Shown in pieces: positions 26,217-35,049 of a stretch of DNA of 64,000 nt. The stretch is from the NCBI GenBank assembly GCA_963739975.1, contig CAVUCK010000012.1, positions 372,001-436,000 on the forward strand, given 5' to 3'. Below the pieces are notes generated by a model that worked only from the letters and a program-made list of their open reading frames with translations, searched no databases and was not told where the DNA came from. The stretch comes from JALZMG01 sp963739975. Lineage in GTDB: Bacteria; Actinomycetota; Acidimicrobiia; Acidimicrobiales; Ilumatobacteraceae. Position 1 is the first letter of the stretch. Each line of letters begins with the position of its first letter. Made by a program: the position numbers and the translations under genes.

Positions 26217-26940
26217 GTGGCCGAGCCGCGCTGGCGCCGGATCGTCTTCAAACCGTCGGGCGAGGCAATGGCCGGGCCAACGGGCAACGGGTTGGACGCC
26301 GCCACGCTCGACAGCACCGCCCACGACATCATCGACCTCCGCCAAGGGCTCGACGTCGACGTCGCCGTTGTCGTCGGCGGCGGCAACTTCTGGCGCGGCC
26401 GGACCGGCCAGATGTCGGGGATGGACGCCACCCAGTCGGACCACATCGGCATGCTCGGCACGGTGATGAACGCCCTGGCCCTGCAGGACGCCCTGGAGCG
26501 GCTCGGCCAGCCGACCAGGGTGCAGTCGGCGATCGAGATGCCGCAGGATCGCCGAGCCGTACATCCGGCGCCGCGCCGTGCGCCACCTGGAGAAGGGGCG
26601 GGTCGTGATCTTCGCCGCCGGCACGGGCAACCCGTTCTTCACCACCGACACGGCCGCCGCCCTGCGGTGCGCCGAGATCGATGCCGAAGCGCTGGTCAAG
26701 GGCACCCACTCCGGCGTCGACGGCGTGTACGACGCCGACCCACGGACCACACCGACGGCCACGAAGTACGACGAGATCGGCTACCTCGACGTGATGACGA
26801 AGGACCTCCGGGTCATGGATCACACGGCCGTCGCGTTCTGCCGGGACAACAAGATCCCGATCGTGGTGTTCGACATGTCCCGACCGGGCTCGCTGCGGGC
26901 GATCCTCGAGGGCGCCCGCGTCGGCACCATCGTCAGATAG
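26217..26940 (+). CDS. pyrH: UMP kinase, frameshifted as sequenced
   Basis: Starts at GTG 26217, 4 nt after tsf. The first frame gives FKPSGEAMAG, VVVGGGNFWRG and GTVMNALALQDAL up to SAIEMPQ at about 26547. The second frame then gives the expected IAEPYIRRRAVRHLEKGRVV and continues through GNPFFTTDTAAALRCAEI to the stop at 26940. Removing one base near 26547-26549 restores the family's EMxQVAEPYIRRRA. The joined protein is about 240 residues, normal for PyrH, an essential pyrimidine enzyme converting UMP to UDP. The break is most likely a sequencing indel. Confidence 0.9.
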
Positions 26941-26993
26941 CGGGCGAGAAACCCGCTGCGGGCGACCGGGCCCGCTGGCCGAGACTGCGCGGC

Positions 26994-27710
26994 GTGCGCG
27001 ACTTCTTCGGACCCGATGTTGCGGCGACCTACGACGACCAGCTGCGCGGCGACGAGGCCGAGACGGTCGAGCTGCTGGCGCGCCTGGCCGGCGACGGGCC
27101 GGTGCTCGAGCTGGCCATTGGGACCGGGCGCATCGCGCTGCCGCTGGCCACCCGGGGCATCGCCGTCGAGGGCATCGACCTGTCGACGGCGATGGTCGAC
27201 CGGTTGCGGGCCAAGCCGGGCGGCGACGCCATCCCGGTGACCATCGGCGACTACGCCGACGTCCCCGTCGACGGCACGTACTCGCTCGTCTACGTGGTGT
27301 TCAACACGATCTTCAACCTGCTGACCCAGGACGACCAGGTGCGCTGCTTCGAGAACGTGGCCGCCCACCTCGGCGACGACGGCTGCTTCCTCGTGGAGGC
27401 GCTCGTGCCGACCTACCTCGCTGGGTTGCGCAACGGTCAGCACGTCGACGCCGAGCTGGTCGAGGTCGATTCGGTGCGCCTGGACGTCGGGCGCTACGAC
27501 GCCGTGACCCAGCTGCTGCACGAGACCCATGTCCACCTCACGAGCCACGGCATGCAGCTGCAGCCGATCGTGCTGCGCTACATCTGGCCGAGCGAGCTGG
27601 ATCTGATGGCCCGCATCGCGGGGCTGCGGCTGCGTGAGCGGTGGGGTGGGTGGCACGGCGAACCCTTCGACGCCGACTCGACACGTCACGTGTCGGTGTA
27701 CTGCCGCTGA
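26994..27710 (+). CDS. class I SAM-dependent methyltransferase
   Basis: 238 residues from GTG 26994. Motif I is VLELAIGTGRIALPLA near residue 38, motif II is VEGIDLSTAMVDRLR, and later strands read YSLVYVVFNTIFNLLT and GCFLVEALVP. This is a small free-standing methyltransferase of the Methyltransf_25/11 type. It is inserted between pyrH and frr, which are usually adjacent, so it is a lineage-specific addition to this operon. Substrate unknown. Confidence 0.8.
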   Translation: MRDFFGPDVAATYDDQLRGDEAETVELLARLAGDGPVLELAIGTGRIALPLATRGIAVEGIDLSTAMVDRLRAKPGGDAIPVTIGDYADVPVDGTYSLVYVVFNTIFNLLTQDDQVRCFENVAAHLGDDGCFLVEALVPTYLAGLRNGQHVDAELVEVDSVRLDVGRYDAVTQLLHETHVHLTSHGMQLQPIVLRYIWPSELDLMARIAGLRLRERWGGWHGEPFDADSTRHVSVYCR

Positions 27711-27757
27711 CGAGGGCGAGGGCGAGGGCGAGGCGGAGCCCTCGCTGCAGGCCGGGT

Positions 27758-27763
27758 TACGCT
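27758..27763 (+). promoter_or_regulatory. putative -10 hexamer (leaderless) of frr
   Basis: TACGCT is followed by 6 nt and the GTG at 27770. It could give frr its own transcript inside the operon. Confidence 0.35.
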
Positions 27764-27769
27764 GCGCGG

Positions 27770-28327
27770 GTGATCGAAGAGACCTTGATCGAGGCCATCG
27801 ACAAGATGGACAAGGCCGTCGAACACGTCCAGGCCCAGTTCCAGAGCGTGCGCACGGGCCGGGCTGCGCCGGCGCTGATCGAGAAGTTGAACGTGGAGTA
27901 CTACGGCGCTCCGGTACCCCTGCAGCAGCTCGCCGGCATCCAGGTGCCGGAGGCCCGCCAGCTCATCGTGCGTCCCCACGACCGCAACGCGCTGGCCAAC
28001 ATCGAGAAGGCGATCCGCGACTCCGATCTCGGCATCAACCCGAGCAACGACGGGACCGTCATCCGCCTGTCGTTTCCCCCGCTCACCGAGGAGCGGCGCA
28101 AGGAGTACGTCAAGGTCGTCAAGCACATGGCCGAGGACGGCCGGGTCGCCGTGCGCAACCTGCGGCGGGACGCCCGCAAGCACCTCGAGGTCTCCGAGCG
28201 GGCCGGCGAGATGTCCGCCGACGATCTCGAGCGGGCCGAGAAGGAGCTCGAGAAGATCACCCACGACCACGTCGACAAGATCGACACTGCACTCGGGCGC
28301 AAGGAGACCGAGCTGCTCGAAGTATGA
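27770..28327 (+). CDS. frr: ribosome recycling factor
   Basis: 185 residues from GTG 27770, the normal RRF length. Signature segments: MDKAVEHVQAQFQSVRTGRA, YYGAPVPLQQLA, VRPHDRNALANIEKAIRDSDLGINPSNDG, and the C-terminal HVDKIDTALGRKETELLEV. Together with EF-G it splits post-termination ribosomes. A short GAGGGC hexamer run lies just upstream (about 27713-27735). The stop codon lies in the first copy of a 69-bp tandem repeat. Confidence 0.96.
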   Translation: MIEETLIEAIDKMDKAVEHVQAQFQSVRTGRAAPALIEKLNVEYYGAPVPLQQLAGIQVPEARQLIVRPHDRNALANIEKAIRDSDLGINPSNDGTVIRLSFPPLTEERRKEYVKVVKHMAEDGRVAVRNLRRDARKHLEVSERAGEMSADDLERAEKELEKITHDHVDKIDTALGRKETELLEV

Positions 28328-28527
28328 GCGAGCGTCCCCTGATGAGCTCTGGCGCCAGCGTCGGGCAGTGCGAGCGAATGATCGTTCGAAGTATGAGCGA
28401 GCGTCCCCTGATGAGCTCTGGCGCCAGCGTCGGGCAGTGCGAGCGAATGATCGTTCGAAGTATGAGCGAGCGTCCCCTGATGAGCTCTGGCGCCAGCGTC
28501 GGGCAGTGCGAGCGAATGATCGTTCGG
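28321..28527 (+). repeat. three tandem 69-bp repeats between frr and cdsA
   Basis: Units begin at 28321, 28390 and 28459 (AGTATGAGCGAGCG...). The first two are identical over their length and the third diverges only at its end. Each contains the palindrome CTGGCGCCAG and ends near ATGATCGTTCG. The first unit overlaps the last codons and stop of frr, so the duplicated segment includes the gene's end. The unit is 23 codons long, so open frames run through it and can be mistaken for an N-terminal extension of cdsA. Confidence 0.9.
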
Positions 28528-28553
28528 GGTGTGAGAGCGACAAGGAAGGTCCA

Positions 28554-29981
28554 ATGAGTGACGACATGTGGCGCCGCCGGCGGCGCGAACGCGACGACAC
28601 CGGTGAGTTCGGCGGTCCGCTGTTCCCCGACGACGACGAGACCGGGGGAACGGACCGACCGGCCGACGAATCGGGGAGCGAGCGCCGGCTGAGCTTCGGG
28701 CCGAACGACACCGGTCCGCTGCCGCACTGGACCGACCCGCCCACCGGCGAGGTGCCACGCGTCGCTCCCGCCGCGTCGGCCACGGACGACGAGGACGACG
28801 ACATCGACGTCTGGTCGTCGTTCACGACCGAGTCACCTGTCTGGCGCGACGACCTGGCCGAGCCAGTCTCCGACCCGACCGGCCAGGTCTACGCCGACGA
28901 CCTGTCGAGCCCCCACTCCCGGGCCGACGTCGACGATCGTGGCACGTCGCGCGACATGACGGGCGACCTGCCGCCGATCCCCCCGCCGCCACCGCGCGAG
29001 CCGGGCCGTGTCACGATCGGTACGGATCCGGGCGGCGTCCCGCGCCGACCGCCGCCGGGGGCCACGCCGTCGCGGCGCCGTTCGGCACAGCAGCGCTCGG
29101 GCCGTCCGGCCGGTCCGGCCCGCACGTCTGCGGCCACGGGCGGGGCGGGACGTAACCTGCCGGCGGCGATCATCGCCGGGCTGGTCATGGCGGCACTGTT
29201 CGTCGGCGCCATCCTCTGGCGCCCGGCCGCCGTCGCCGCCCTGGTCACGGCGATCCTCGCCATCGCCGCCTACGAATATCTCGGCAAGGTCACGGAGAAG
29301 GGCTACCGCCCGGCCGTCGCCCCTGCGCTGGCGGCGTGCATCTCAGCGCCGCTCGTCGCCTACTGGGTCGGTGACCAGTACCTCCCGCTGGTGATGGCGT
29401 TCGGCTTCATGGCCGCAGCGATCGGGTTCATCGGCGCCTCTGGTGTCGAAGCGGGTCCGCTCCCGAACATGGCCGTCACCACGATGGGCATCGTGTGGAT
29501 CGGCTTGCTCGGCTCGTTCGCCACATTGATCGTGCGCATCGACAACGCCGGCGGCAACACGATCGGCACCGACACCCTGTTCCTCATCGTCCTCGGCGTC
29601 GTGGCCAACGACATCGGCGGCCTCCTCGTCGGGTCGGCGATCGGCAAGACGCCCGTGCGCGAGTGGATCAGCCCCGGCAAGACCGTCGAAGGGCTGATCG
29701 GCGGCACGTTCCTCACGTTCCTCGTCCTCTTCGTGGTCGGCCTGAGCGACCGCAGCGACACGTGGGCCACGCGTGACCTGCTGATCCTGGCGGCGATCAT
29801 CTCGATCCTCGCCCCGCTCGGCGACTTCGTCGAGAGCATGTTCAAGCGCAACCTCGACGTGAAGGACTTCGGCGCGGTGCTGTCCGGCCACGGCGGATTG
29901 CTCGACCGGTTCGACTCGTTCCTGTTCGTGCTGCCCGTGGCCTACTACATGCTGGGAATCCTCGAACCCTGGACGCGATGA
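28554..29981 (+). CDS. cdsA: phosphatidate cytidylyltransferase with a long disordered N-terminus
   Basis: 475 residues from ATG 28554, chosen for its AAGGAAGG site and because earlier in-frame starts lie in the tandem repeat. The first 200 residues are hydrophilic, rich in Asp, Pro and Arg, and probably disordered. Membrane segments start near residue 205 and continue to the end (about 8). The CdsA signature VKDFGAVLSGHGGLLDRFDS lies near residue 440. The enzyme makes CDP-diacylglycerol from phosphatidic acid and CTP in the membrane. dxr follows 10 nt later. Confidence 0.92.
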   Translation: MSDDMWRRRRRERDDTGEFGGPLFPDDDETGGTDRPADESGSERRLSFGPNDTGPLPHWTDPPTGEVPRVAPAASATDDEDDDIDVWSSFTTESPVWRDDLAEPVSDPTGQVYADDLSSPHSRADVDDRGTSRDMTGDLPPIPPPPPREPGRVTIGTDPGGVPRRPPPGATPSRRRSAQQRSGRPAGPARTSAATGGAGRNLPAAIIAGLVMAALFVGAILWRPAAVAALVTAILAIAAYEYLGKVTEKGYRPAVAPALAACISAPLVAYWVGDQYLPLVMAFGFMAAAIGFIGASGVEAGPLPNMAVTTMGIVWIGLLGSFATLIVRIDNAGGNTIGTDTLFLIVLGVVANDIGGLLVGSAIGKTPVREWISPGKTVEGLIGGTFLTFLVLFVVGLSDRSDTWATRDLLILAAIISILAPLGDFVESMFKRNLDVKDFGAVLSGHGGLLDRFDSFLFVLPVAYYMLGILEPWTR

Positions 29982-29991
29982 GGGAGTCGAC

Positions 29992-31140
29992 CTGACAAAG
30001 GTCGCCATCGCCGGCTCGTCCGGCTCGATCGGGCGCCAGACGCTCGAGGTCATCGCCGCCGAGCCCGATCGCTACGACGTGGTCGGGCTGGGCGTCGGGT
30101 CGTCCGTCGCGGTGCTCGTCGAGCAGGCTCGCCGGCTCCGGCCGGCATATGTGGCCGTCGGCGATCCGTCCCGGCGGGCCGAGCTGGCAGCCGCGCTGCC
30201 CGAGGTCACGGTGCTGGACGACCTGGCCGACCTCGTCGAGGCCGCCGACGTCGTCGTCAACGGCGTGGTCGGCTTCGCCGGGCTCCCGGTCACCGTCGCC
30301 ACGCTGGCCGCCGGCAAGCGGTTGGGGCTGGCGAACAAGGAGAGCCTGATCGCCGCCGGTCCCGTTGTTCAGCCGCTGCGGGCCACCCCTGGGGCCGAAC
30401 TGGTGCCCGTCGACAGCGAGCACTGCGCCATCCACCAGTGCCTGCGCACGTCGGCCGCCCCCGATCGTGAGGTCAGCCGACTGCTGCTCACGGCGAGCGG
30501 TGGACCCTTCCGTGGTCGCCCGGCCGAGCAGCTGGCGGCGGTCACCGTCGACGATGCCCTGGCCCATCCGACCTGGTCGATGGGTCCGAAGATCACGATC
30601 GACTCGAGCACGCTGATGAACAAGGGCCTCGAGGTGATCGAGGCGCACGAGCTGTTCGGCGTCGACTACGACCGCATCGAGGTGGTCGTGCACCCGCAAT
30701 CGATCGTCCACTCGATGGTCGAGTGGAGCGACGGCTCGACGATCGCCCAGCTCAGCAACCCCGACATGCGCCTGCCCATCGGGTACGCCCTGGCCTTCCC
30801 CGAGCGCATCGGGACGGCGTTCGGGGCCATCGACTGGCGAGAGCTCGGCCGGCTCGACTTCGAGGCCCCGGACCTCGAGACGTTCCGTTGCCTGGGCCTG
30901 GCCTACGCCGCGGGGCGGATCGGCGGCAGCGCTCCGGCCTGGCTGAGCGCCGCCAACGAGGTTGCCGTCGAGGCGTTCCTCGGGGCAAGGATCAGGTGGG
31001 AACAGATCGCTGACGTGTGCGCGGCCGCCCTCGACCGGCATGATCTAGGGGTGCCGAAGACCGTCGACGACGTGGTCGAGGCCGATCGGGCGGCCAGAGT
31101 GGTCGCCTCCCAGCTGATCGAGGACGTACTGGAGCGGTGA
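29992..31140 (+). CDS. dxr: 1-deoxy-D-xylulose 5-phosphate reductoisomerase, apparent CTG start
   Basis: 382 residues if it begins at CTG 29992. No ATG, GTG or TTG precedes the NADPH-binding motif (AGSSGSIGRQTLEV) in this frame, and the next GTG at 30079 would remove it. AGGGAG lies 5 nt before the CTG. Other family motifs are intact: NKESLIAAG, PVDSEHCAIHQCL, HPTWSMGPKITIDSSTLMNK and HPQSIVHSMVEW. The enzyme commits DXP to the MEP isoprenoid pathway, producing MEP. The same pathway appears again in ispG two genes on. Confidence 0.92.
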   Translation: MTKVAIAGSSGSIGRQTLEVIAAEPDRYDVVGLGVGSSVAVLVEQARRLRPAYVAVGDPSRRAELAAALPEVTVLDDLADLVEAADVVVNGVVGFAGLPVTVATLAAGKRLGLANKESLIAAGPVVQPLRATPGAELVPVDSEHCAIHQCLRTSAAPDREVSRLLLTASGGPFRGRPAEQLAAVTVDDALAHPTWSMGPKITIDSSTLMNKGLEVIEAHELFGVDYDRIEVVVHPQSIVHSMVEWSDGSTIAQLSNPDMRLPIGYALAFPERIGTAFGAIDWRELGRLDFEAPDLETFRCLGLAYAAGRIGGSAPAWLSAANEVAVEAFLGARIRWEQIADVCAAALDRHDLGVPKTVDDVVEADRAARVVASQLIEDVLER

Positions 31141-32429
31141 GGACCACCGAGCGGATCGAGGAGACCGGGCGCTACCAGCGCTTCGGTCGCGAGGTCGTGT
31201 CCGGTGGTTCGGTCGAGGATCGGCCCGACACCGAGCAGGAGCCGAGCGCCGGAGCGGCCGGTGCGATCGCCGGCATCGCCGTCCTCGCCCTCCTCGCCTG
31301 GTTGGCGTTCGCCAACATCTGGATGTTCGTGTTCGTCGCCGGGATCATCGTCTCCGTCTTCCTTCACGAAATGGGGCACTTCCTGACCGCTCGGCTGACG
31401 GGCATGAAGGCGACCCAGTTCTTCCTCGGGTTCGGGCCCCGGCTGTGGAGCTTCCGGCGCGGCGAGACCGAGTACGGGGTGCGGGCGCTCCCGCTCGGCG
31501 CCTACGTGCGGATCATCGGCATGAGCAACATGGACGACGTCCCGCCCGAGGACGAGGCCCGCACCTACCGCCAGCAGAGCTACCCGAAGCGGATGCTGGT
31601 GATCACCGCCGGCTCGCTGATGCACATGCTGATCGCCATCGTGCTGCTGTTCATCGTGTTCTCGGTGCGCGGTCAGGTCGCCGACCTTCCCGGCGCCGAG
31701 GTCAGCACGCCGACGGCCAGCGGTCCGGCCGCCGACGCAGGCATCCAAGCCGGTGACGTCATCCTGGCCATCGACGGGCGCCCGATCGACGGGCCGGACG
31801 AGCTGGGCACCATCGTGCGCTCGTACGAGCCCGGGACCACCGTGGACGTGCAGCTCCAGCGCGGCGACGAGGGGCTGACGATCCCGGTCGGCTTGGGCGC
31901 CAACGCCGACGAGGCGAGCGCCACGTTCGGCCAGGCCTTCCTCGGCGTCAGCAGCCGCAACGTGTCCGAATGGCAGGAGATGTCGCTCGGCGACGCCGCC
32001 GTGTCCAGCGTCACCGAGCTCTTCCCGACGGCCTGGGAATCGACGAAGGGCATCGTCCAGGTGTTCAACCCGGTGAACATCTTCGAGCACCTCACCGGCG
32101 AGAGCGAGGATCTCTCGACCAGACCGACCACCGTCGTCGGGATCACCGACTTCAGCGGTGACCTGGGCGACCGGGAGGGCCTGATCGGCGTGCTGTACCT
32201 GCTGGCCGCGCTGAACGTCTTCGTCGGGGTGTTCAACATGTTCCCGCTGCTGCCCCTGGACGGTGGTCACGCCGCGGTCGCCACGTACGAGCGCCTGCGC
32301 GAGCGCAACGGCCGGCGGTACTTCGCCGACGTCTCGAAGCTGATGCCGGTGGCGATGGGCGTGATCGTCGTGCTGCTGTTCCTGTTCGTCTCCGGCCTCT
32401 ACCTCGACATCACGCAACCGTTGCGATGA
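31137..32429 (+). CDS. rseP: site-2 protease RseP/RasP-type zinc metalloprotease
   Basis: 430 residues from GTG 31137 overlapping the dxr stop. After a cytoplasmic tail of about 40 residues comes a membrane helix and the zinc motif HEMGH (in VFLHEMGHFLTARL). A PDZ domain covers about 175-265 (AGIQAGDVILAIDG), and NMFPLLPLDGGH is the second catalytic segment. C-terminal helices follow. Such proteases cut membrane-embedded substrates, often anti-sigma factors. Position between dxr and ispG is the standard actinobacterial order. Confidence 0.94.
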   Translation: MRTTERIEETGRYQRFGREVVSGGSVEDRPDTEQEPSAGAAGAIAGIAVLALLAWLAFANIWMFVFVAGIIVSVFLHEMGHFLTARLTGMKATQFFLGFGPRLWSFRRGETEYGVRALPLGAYVRIIGMSNMDDVPPEDEARTYRQQSYPKRMLVITAGSLMHMLIAIVLLFIVFSVRGQVADLPGAEVSTPTASGPAADAGIQAGDVILAIDGRPIDGPDELGTIVRSYEPGTTVDVQLQRGDEGLTIPVGLGANADEASATFGQAFLGVSSRNVSEWQEMSLGDAAVSSVTELFPTAWESTKGIVQVFNPVNIFEHLTGESEDLSTRPTTVVGITDFSGDLGDREGLIGVLYLLAALNVFVGVFNMFPLLPLDGGHAAVATYERLRERNGRRYFADVSKLMPVAMGVIVVLLFLFVSGLYLDITQPLR

Positions 32430-32439
32430 GGGTCCGTCG

Positions 32440-33666
32440 ATGAAGGTCGGCAGCGTCACGGCGCGGCGGCCGACGCGCCAGATCCACGTCGGTTCGGTGG
32501 CCGTCGGGGGCGACGCCCCGGTGACCGTCCAGTCGATGACGATCACCAAGACGGCCGACGTCGAGGGCACGTTGCAGCAGATCTACGGCTTGGCCGCCGC
32601 AGGGTGCGACATCGTCCGTTGCACGTGCAACGAGGCCGAGGCCGCCGAAGGGTTGGCCCAGATCGTGCCCCGCTCGCCGGTGCCGATCATCGCCGACATC
32701 CACCACCAGTACCGGATGGCCCTGGCCGCATTGGAAGCCGGTGTGCAGGGGCTGCGCCTCAACCCCGGGAACATCCGCAAGCCGGACCAGATCAAGGCCG
32801 TGGCCGGCGAGTGCCGGGACCGCCAGGTGCCGATCCGCATCGGCGTCAACGCCGGGTCACTCGATCCGGCGCTGTACGACAAGCACGGCGGCGTCACGCC
32901 GGAGGCGATGGTCGAGTCGGCCCAGCAGGAGCTGGCGTACTTCCACGAGGTCGACTTCGACCTGGTGAAGATCTCCGTCAAGGCGTCGAGCGTCCCGCTG
33001 ATGGTCGAGGCCTACCGCCAGCTGTCGGAGGTGACCGACCACCCGCTGCACCTGGGGGTCACGGAAGCGGGTCCGCCGCCGGCCGGGCTGGTCAAGGCGA
33101 CGGCCGGGATCTCCACGCTGCTGCTCGAGGGCATCGGCGACACCATTCGGTTCTCGCTCACCGCCGACCCGGTCGAGGAGGCGCGAGCAGGACGACAGCT
33201 GCTGGAGGCGCTGGGTCTGCGCGAACGCAAGAACGTCGACCTGATCGCCTGCCCGTCGTGCGGGCGGGCCGAGATCGACGTGATCGACGTGGCCAACCGG
33301 GCGATGGAGGCCTTCGGGGAGAAGGAGCTGCCGCTGCAGGTCGCCGTGATGGGTTGCGTCGTCAACGGGCCGGGCGAGGCGCGCGAGGCCGACCTCGGCA
33401 TCGCCGCCGGCAACCACCGTGGCCACCTTTTCGTGAAGGGCCGAAACGTCGCCGTCGTGCCGGAGGACGAGATGGTCTCGGCGCTCGTCGAGTGGGCCGA
33501 GTTCATCGACGAGCACGGCGTCGAGGCGGCGATCGCCAAGGCCGACACGACGCGCGCCGAGCGCGAGGCGGCGCGCGATCGCCGGGCGCTGCTCGAGACC
33601 CAGGGCGCCGACGCCAACCACGCGACCGAGAAGATCGTCGAGATCCGCAAGACCGTCCGCAGCTGA
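32440..33666 (+). CDS. ispG: 4-hydroxy-3-methylbut-2-enyl diphosphate synthase (flavodoxin)
   Basis: 408 residues. N-terminal TIM-barrel motifs are PVTVQSMTITKTADVE, CDIVRCTCNEAEAA and RLNPGNIRKPDQIK. The 4Fe-4S ligands lie in CPSCGRAEIDV and CVVNGPGEA, with the conserved Glu of that last motif. It reductively opens MEcPP to HMBPP near the end of the MEP pathway. The C-terminus carries about 35 extra charged residues rich in Arg and Glu. A three-part hairpin follows after 9 nt. Confidence 0.96.
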   Translation: MKVGSVTARRPTRQIHVGSVAVGGDAPVTVQSMTITKTADVEGTLQQIYGLAAAGCDIVRCTCNEAEAAEGLAQIVPRSPVPIIADIHHQYRMALAALEAGVQGLRLNPGNIRKPDQIKAVAGECRDRQVPIRIGVNAGSLDPALYDKHGGVTPEAMVESAQQELAYFHEVDFDLVKISVKASSVPLMVEAYRQLSEVTDHPLHLGVTEAGPPPAGLVKATAGISTLLLEGIGDTIRFSLTADPVEEARAGRQLLEALGLRERKNVDLIACPSCGRAEIDVIDVANRAMEAFGEKELPLQVAVMGCVVNGPGEAREADLGIAAGNHRGHLFVKGRNVAVVPEDEMVSALVEWAEFIDEHGVEAAIAKADTTRAEREAARDRRALLETQGADANHATEKIVEIRKTVRS

Positions 33667-33675
33667 CGTCCCTCC

Positions 33676-33740
33676 CATCGGAGGGTTTCAGCGCACCGGA
33701 GGGTTTCGGTACCGGGGGCCGGCCCGCAAACCCTCCGATG
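33676..33740. terminator. three-part inverted repeat between ispG and manA
   Basis: CATCGGAGGGTTT (33676-33688) pairs perfectly with 33728-33740, with an extra CCGGAGGGTTT copy inside at 33696-33706. It lies between two convergent genes, 9 nt after one stop and 3 nt before the other, so it could serve both strands. The sequence closely matches the inverted element at 50532-50594. Confidence 0.65.
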
Positions 33741-33743
33741 ACG

Positions 33744-34709
33744 TTACGGCGATGCCGTGGCGACGTAGGCGGTCACGCCCGTCTCGACGTCCAGCCGGGT
33801 GCCGGCGGCCAGGTAGCCGGTGCGGCCGTCGCTCGTGACGACCAGCTCATCGCCGGTGGCCTCGTGATCGGTGGGCCCGAGCAGGCGCAGCAGCCGGATC
33901 GACGTGCCCACGACGGAGTATTCGGTGCTGACGTCGATGATCGGATGCTCGACCGGCGTCGGGTCCACGACGCGCAAGAGGTCGTCGACGTCGACCGGCT
34001 TGGTCGTCAGGCCGCCGCGCACGACGTTGTCGCTGGCGCCCATGAGCTCGATGCCGGCCCCGTCCAGGTAGGCGTGGAGGTTGCCGGGACCGAGCGAGAT
34101 GGCCTGGCCGGGGGCCAGCCGCACGAGGTTGAGCAGCAGCGTCGCCGCCACGCTCGGATCGCCCGGGTAGCGATCGGCCAACCGGCGCACCCACGCCGCC
34201 TCGGGCGACGTGCCGTGCGACGCCGCGTCGATGATCGGCCCGACGTGGAGGCGTCCGTGGTACAGCGCGTTGAGCGTTGGCCCGACGCCGTCGTCGCGCA
34301 CGCTGGTCGCCAGCCCGTCGATGCCCAGCTCGTCGAGCAGATCGAGCGTCGCGGCGACGGGGCGCACGCCGCAGAACGCGCTGAACGGGGTCAGCGCGCA
34401 CAGCAACTCCGGCTTGGCCGAGGGATCCGGGTAGCGCCCGGCCTCGTAGCCGGCCCGCGCCTGTGTCGCGCTCGGGTGCGCTTGCAGCGACAGCGGCCGA
34501 TCGGCGGAGAGGACCTTGAGCAGGTACGGGAGCGGACCCGTGACGTCGATCAGCGGCCGGCCGTCCGGCAAGGTGGCCGGGCCGTTGGGGTGCGTGCCGA
34601 GCCACAGCTCGGCCCACGGCCGGCCATCGGGGGCCACACCGAGCAGGGCCGGGATCCGCGTTCGATCGCCCCACTCGTAGTGCTGGACCACGCCACGGAT
34701 GGGCTGCAC
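33744..34709 (-). CDS. manA: mannose-6-phosphate isomerase, class I
   Basis: 321 residues from GTG 34709. Zinc-ligand motifs of type I enzymes are visible: LSLQAHPS, AKPELLCAL and GNLHAYLDGAGIELMGASDNVVRGG. NVVRGGLTTKPVD is the family's catalytic arginine region. It interconverts fructose-6-P and mannose-6-P for GDP-mannose and glycan synthesis. TAACCT lies 7 nt before the start, and the -35 region would fall in the first copy of the 104-bp repeat. Confidence 0.9.
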   Translation of the reverse strand: MQPIRGVVQHYEWGDRTRIPALLGVAPDGRPWAELWLGTHPNGPATLPDGRPLIDVTGPLPYLLKVLSADRPLSLQAHPSATQARAGYEAGRYPDPSAKPELLCALTPFSAFCGVRPVAATLDLLDELGIDGLATSVRDDGVGPTLNALYHGRLHVGPIIDAASHGTSPEAAWVRRLADRYPGDPSVAATLLLNLVRLAPGQAISLGPGNLHAYLDGAGIELMGASDNVVRGGLTTKPVDVDDLLRVVDPTPVEHPIIDVSTEYSVVGTSIRLLRLLGPTDHEATGDELVVTSDGRTGYLAAGTRLDVETGVTAYVATASP

Positions 34710-34716
34710 CGGCGCG

Positions 34717-34722
34717 AGGTTA
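34717..34722 (-). promoter_or_regulatory. putative -10 hexamer (leaderless) of manA
   Basis: TAACCT on the minus strand, 7 nt before GTG 34709; the repeat array starts 5 nt further upstream. Confidence 0.35.
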
Positions 34723-34726
34723 CGGC

Positions 34727-35044
34727 GGGAACCGTTTCTGATGGCCTCGCTCGCTCCGAAGACTCCGCTCGCTCGGCCGGGCCGGGCAAGGCCGGCCTGG
34801 GCTGTCATGGACGCTGCGCAACGAACGCTCGGGAACCGTTTCTGATGGCCTCGCTCGCTCCGAAGACTCCGCTCGCTCGGCCGGGCCGGGCAAGGCCGGC
34901 CTGGGCTGTCATGGACGCTGCGCAACGAACGCTCGGGAACCGTTTCTGATGGCCTCGCTCGCTCCGAAGACTCCGCTCGCTCGGCCGGGCCGGGCAAGGC
35001 CGGCCTGGGCTGTCATGGACGCTGCGCAACGAACGCTCGGGAAC
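34727..35044 (+). repeat. three tandem 104-bp copies of the dispersed element
   Basis: GGGAACCGTTTCTG begins units at 34727, 34831 and 34935, and GGGAAC begins a fourth, truncated one at 35039. Units are essentially identical and contain GCTCGCTCCGAAGACTCCGC and a GC-rich palindromic core (GGCCGGGCCGGGCAAGGCC). The array fills the whole divergent region between manA and the lipoprotein gene (about 340 bp) and ends 5 nt before the latter's start. I see no other gene there. Confidence 0.92.
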
Positions 35045-35049
35045 TTGTC

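Noticed and set aside
28368..28553. N-terminal extension of cdsA, or a small repeat protein, encoded by the 69-bp units
   Set aside because: The unit length divisible by three makes frames stay open by chance. cdsA has a better start with a ribosome site at 28554, and the repeats overlap the frr stop.
34727..35044. Repeated short peptides encoded by the 104-bp array
   Set aside because: The unit is not a multiple of three, so frames change between copies; composition is unlike neighbouring proteins, and copies elsewhere are not frame-conserved.
28321..35044. CRISPR array
   Set aside because: The tandem repeats have no spacers: units abut directly with 69- or 104-bp periods, and no cas genes are present.
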